Assembly: GCA_012514125.1 (NCBI GenBank)
Contig: JAAZAW010000271.1
Coordinates: forward strand, 1-5,362
Source of the DNA: Phycisphaerae bacterium
Lineage (GTDB): Bacteria; Planctomycetota; Phycisphaerae; JAAYCJ01
DNA: 5,362 bases
Reading direction: 5' to 3'
Every line of letters starts with the position of its first letter. The first letter of the stretch is position 1. The notes beneath the pieces were generated by a model. It saw nothing but the letters and a program-made list of their open reading frames with translations, made no database searches and had not been told where the DNA came from. The position numbers and the translations under genes are program-made. Positions 5,052 through 5,362 of the stretch are shown here, in pieces.

Positions 5052-5362
5052 ATGATACTGGCATTAACCTGTAACCCTGTGGTTTTGATTGCTGCAGCTT
5101 TGATCGGTCTGATCGGCGGCGCAGCGGCTATGCGTTCCTTTCGCCTGATCAAAGATCGGAAAAACCGCGAGCAGCTTGAACAGCAAGCCGACTCGATCAT
5201 CAAAAACGCCCAACTCGAAGCGGAAAAAATCAGACAGAAAGGGGAACTCGACGCCAAGGCACAATATGTCCGGCGAAGTGAACAATTCGAAAAAGAAGCC
5301 ATTGAAACCCGAAATGAATTTCGTGAAACGGAACGGCGACTGGCCAAACGTGAAGATAATAT
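5052..5362 (+). CDS. rny: Ribonuclease Y, N-terminal part; 3' end outside window
   Basis: RNase Y is a membrane-anchored endoribonuclease that starts mRNA decay. Only the first 103 codons are in the window. They show the typical family N-terminus: a single membrane segment at about residues 9-27 (P-V-V-L-I-A-A-A-L-I-G-L-I-G-G), a basic stretch (R-L-I-K-D-R-K-N-R), then a long charged coiled coil with the characteristic QADSIIKNAQLEAEKIRQKG and a run ending ERRLAKRED. The KH and HD phosphohydrolase domains that would prove catalysis lie beyond the right edge. ATG 5052 is supported by GAGGA at 5040-5044, seven bases upstream. An out-of-frame ATG-TAA (5047-5052) overlaps the start by one base. 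The upstream 592-base gap holds no clear promoter close to the gene. Other coiled-coil membrane proteins are an alternative, but the alignment of the neck region with RNase Y is good. Confidence 0.88.
   Translation, partial: MILALTCNPVVLIAAALIGLIGGAAAMRSFRLIKDRKNREQLEQQADSIIKNAQLEAEKIRQKGELDAKAQYVRRSEQFEKEAIETRNEFRETERRLAKREDN

Overview
This window is a stretch of bacterial housekeeping chromosome with every recognisable gene on the + strand. The best guess for the host is a member of the Planctomycetota, possibly a Phycisphaerae-like lineage. That guess rests on the secreted protein at 1157-2359, whose C-terminal half resembles the cytochrome c-like domains common in planctomycete secreted proteins, and on a full-length-type RNase Y start. 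The composition is close to half GC by eye. The assignment is an inference; a single-gene phylogeny of GuaA or MetK would settle it.

Layout: (1) 1-1031 holds the 3' two thirds of guaA (GMP synthase), cut by the left edge. (2) 1032-1156 is a short intergenic region with a hairpin and a perfect TATAAT box. (3) 1157-2359 encodes an exported protein of unknown function with a CX4CH cytochrome-like motif. (4) 2360-2553 carries a plausible promoter for metK. (5) 2554-3783 is metK (S-adenosylmethionine synthase). (6) 3784-4045 is a compact tRNA unit: strong promoter, leader with a 10-bp hairpin, tRNA-Ala(CGC) with the G3:U70 identity pair, and an intrinsic terminator. (7) 4130-4459 encodes a small two-repeat TPR protein. 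(8) 4460-5051 is almost 600 bases without an intact gene; it contains protein-like but broken reading frames and several hairpins. (9) 5052 to the right edge is the start of rny (RNase Y).

The genes are mostly independent housekeeping functions: purine nucleotide synthesis, methyl-donor synthesis, translation, and mRNA turnover. Apparent promoters before the secreted protein, metK and the tRNA suggest separate transcription units rather than one operon. I see no mobile element, CRISPR array, toxin-antitoxin pair or defence system. The least explained part is 4460-5051, which could be a decayed gene or a structured RNA; the sequence alone does not decide between them.
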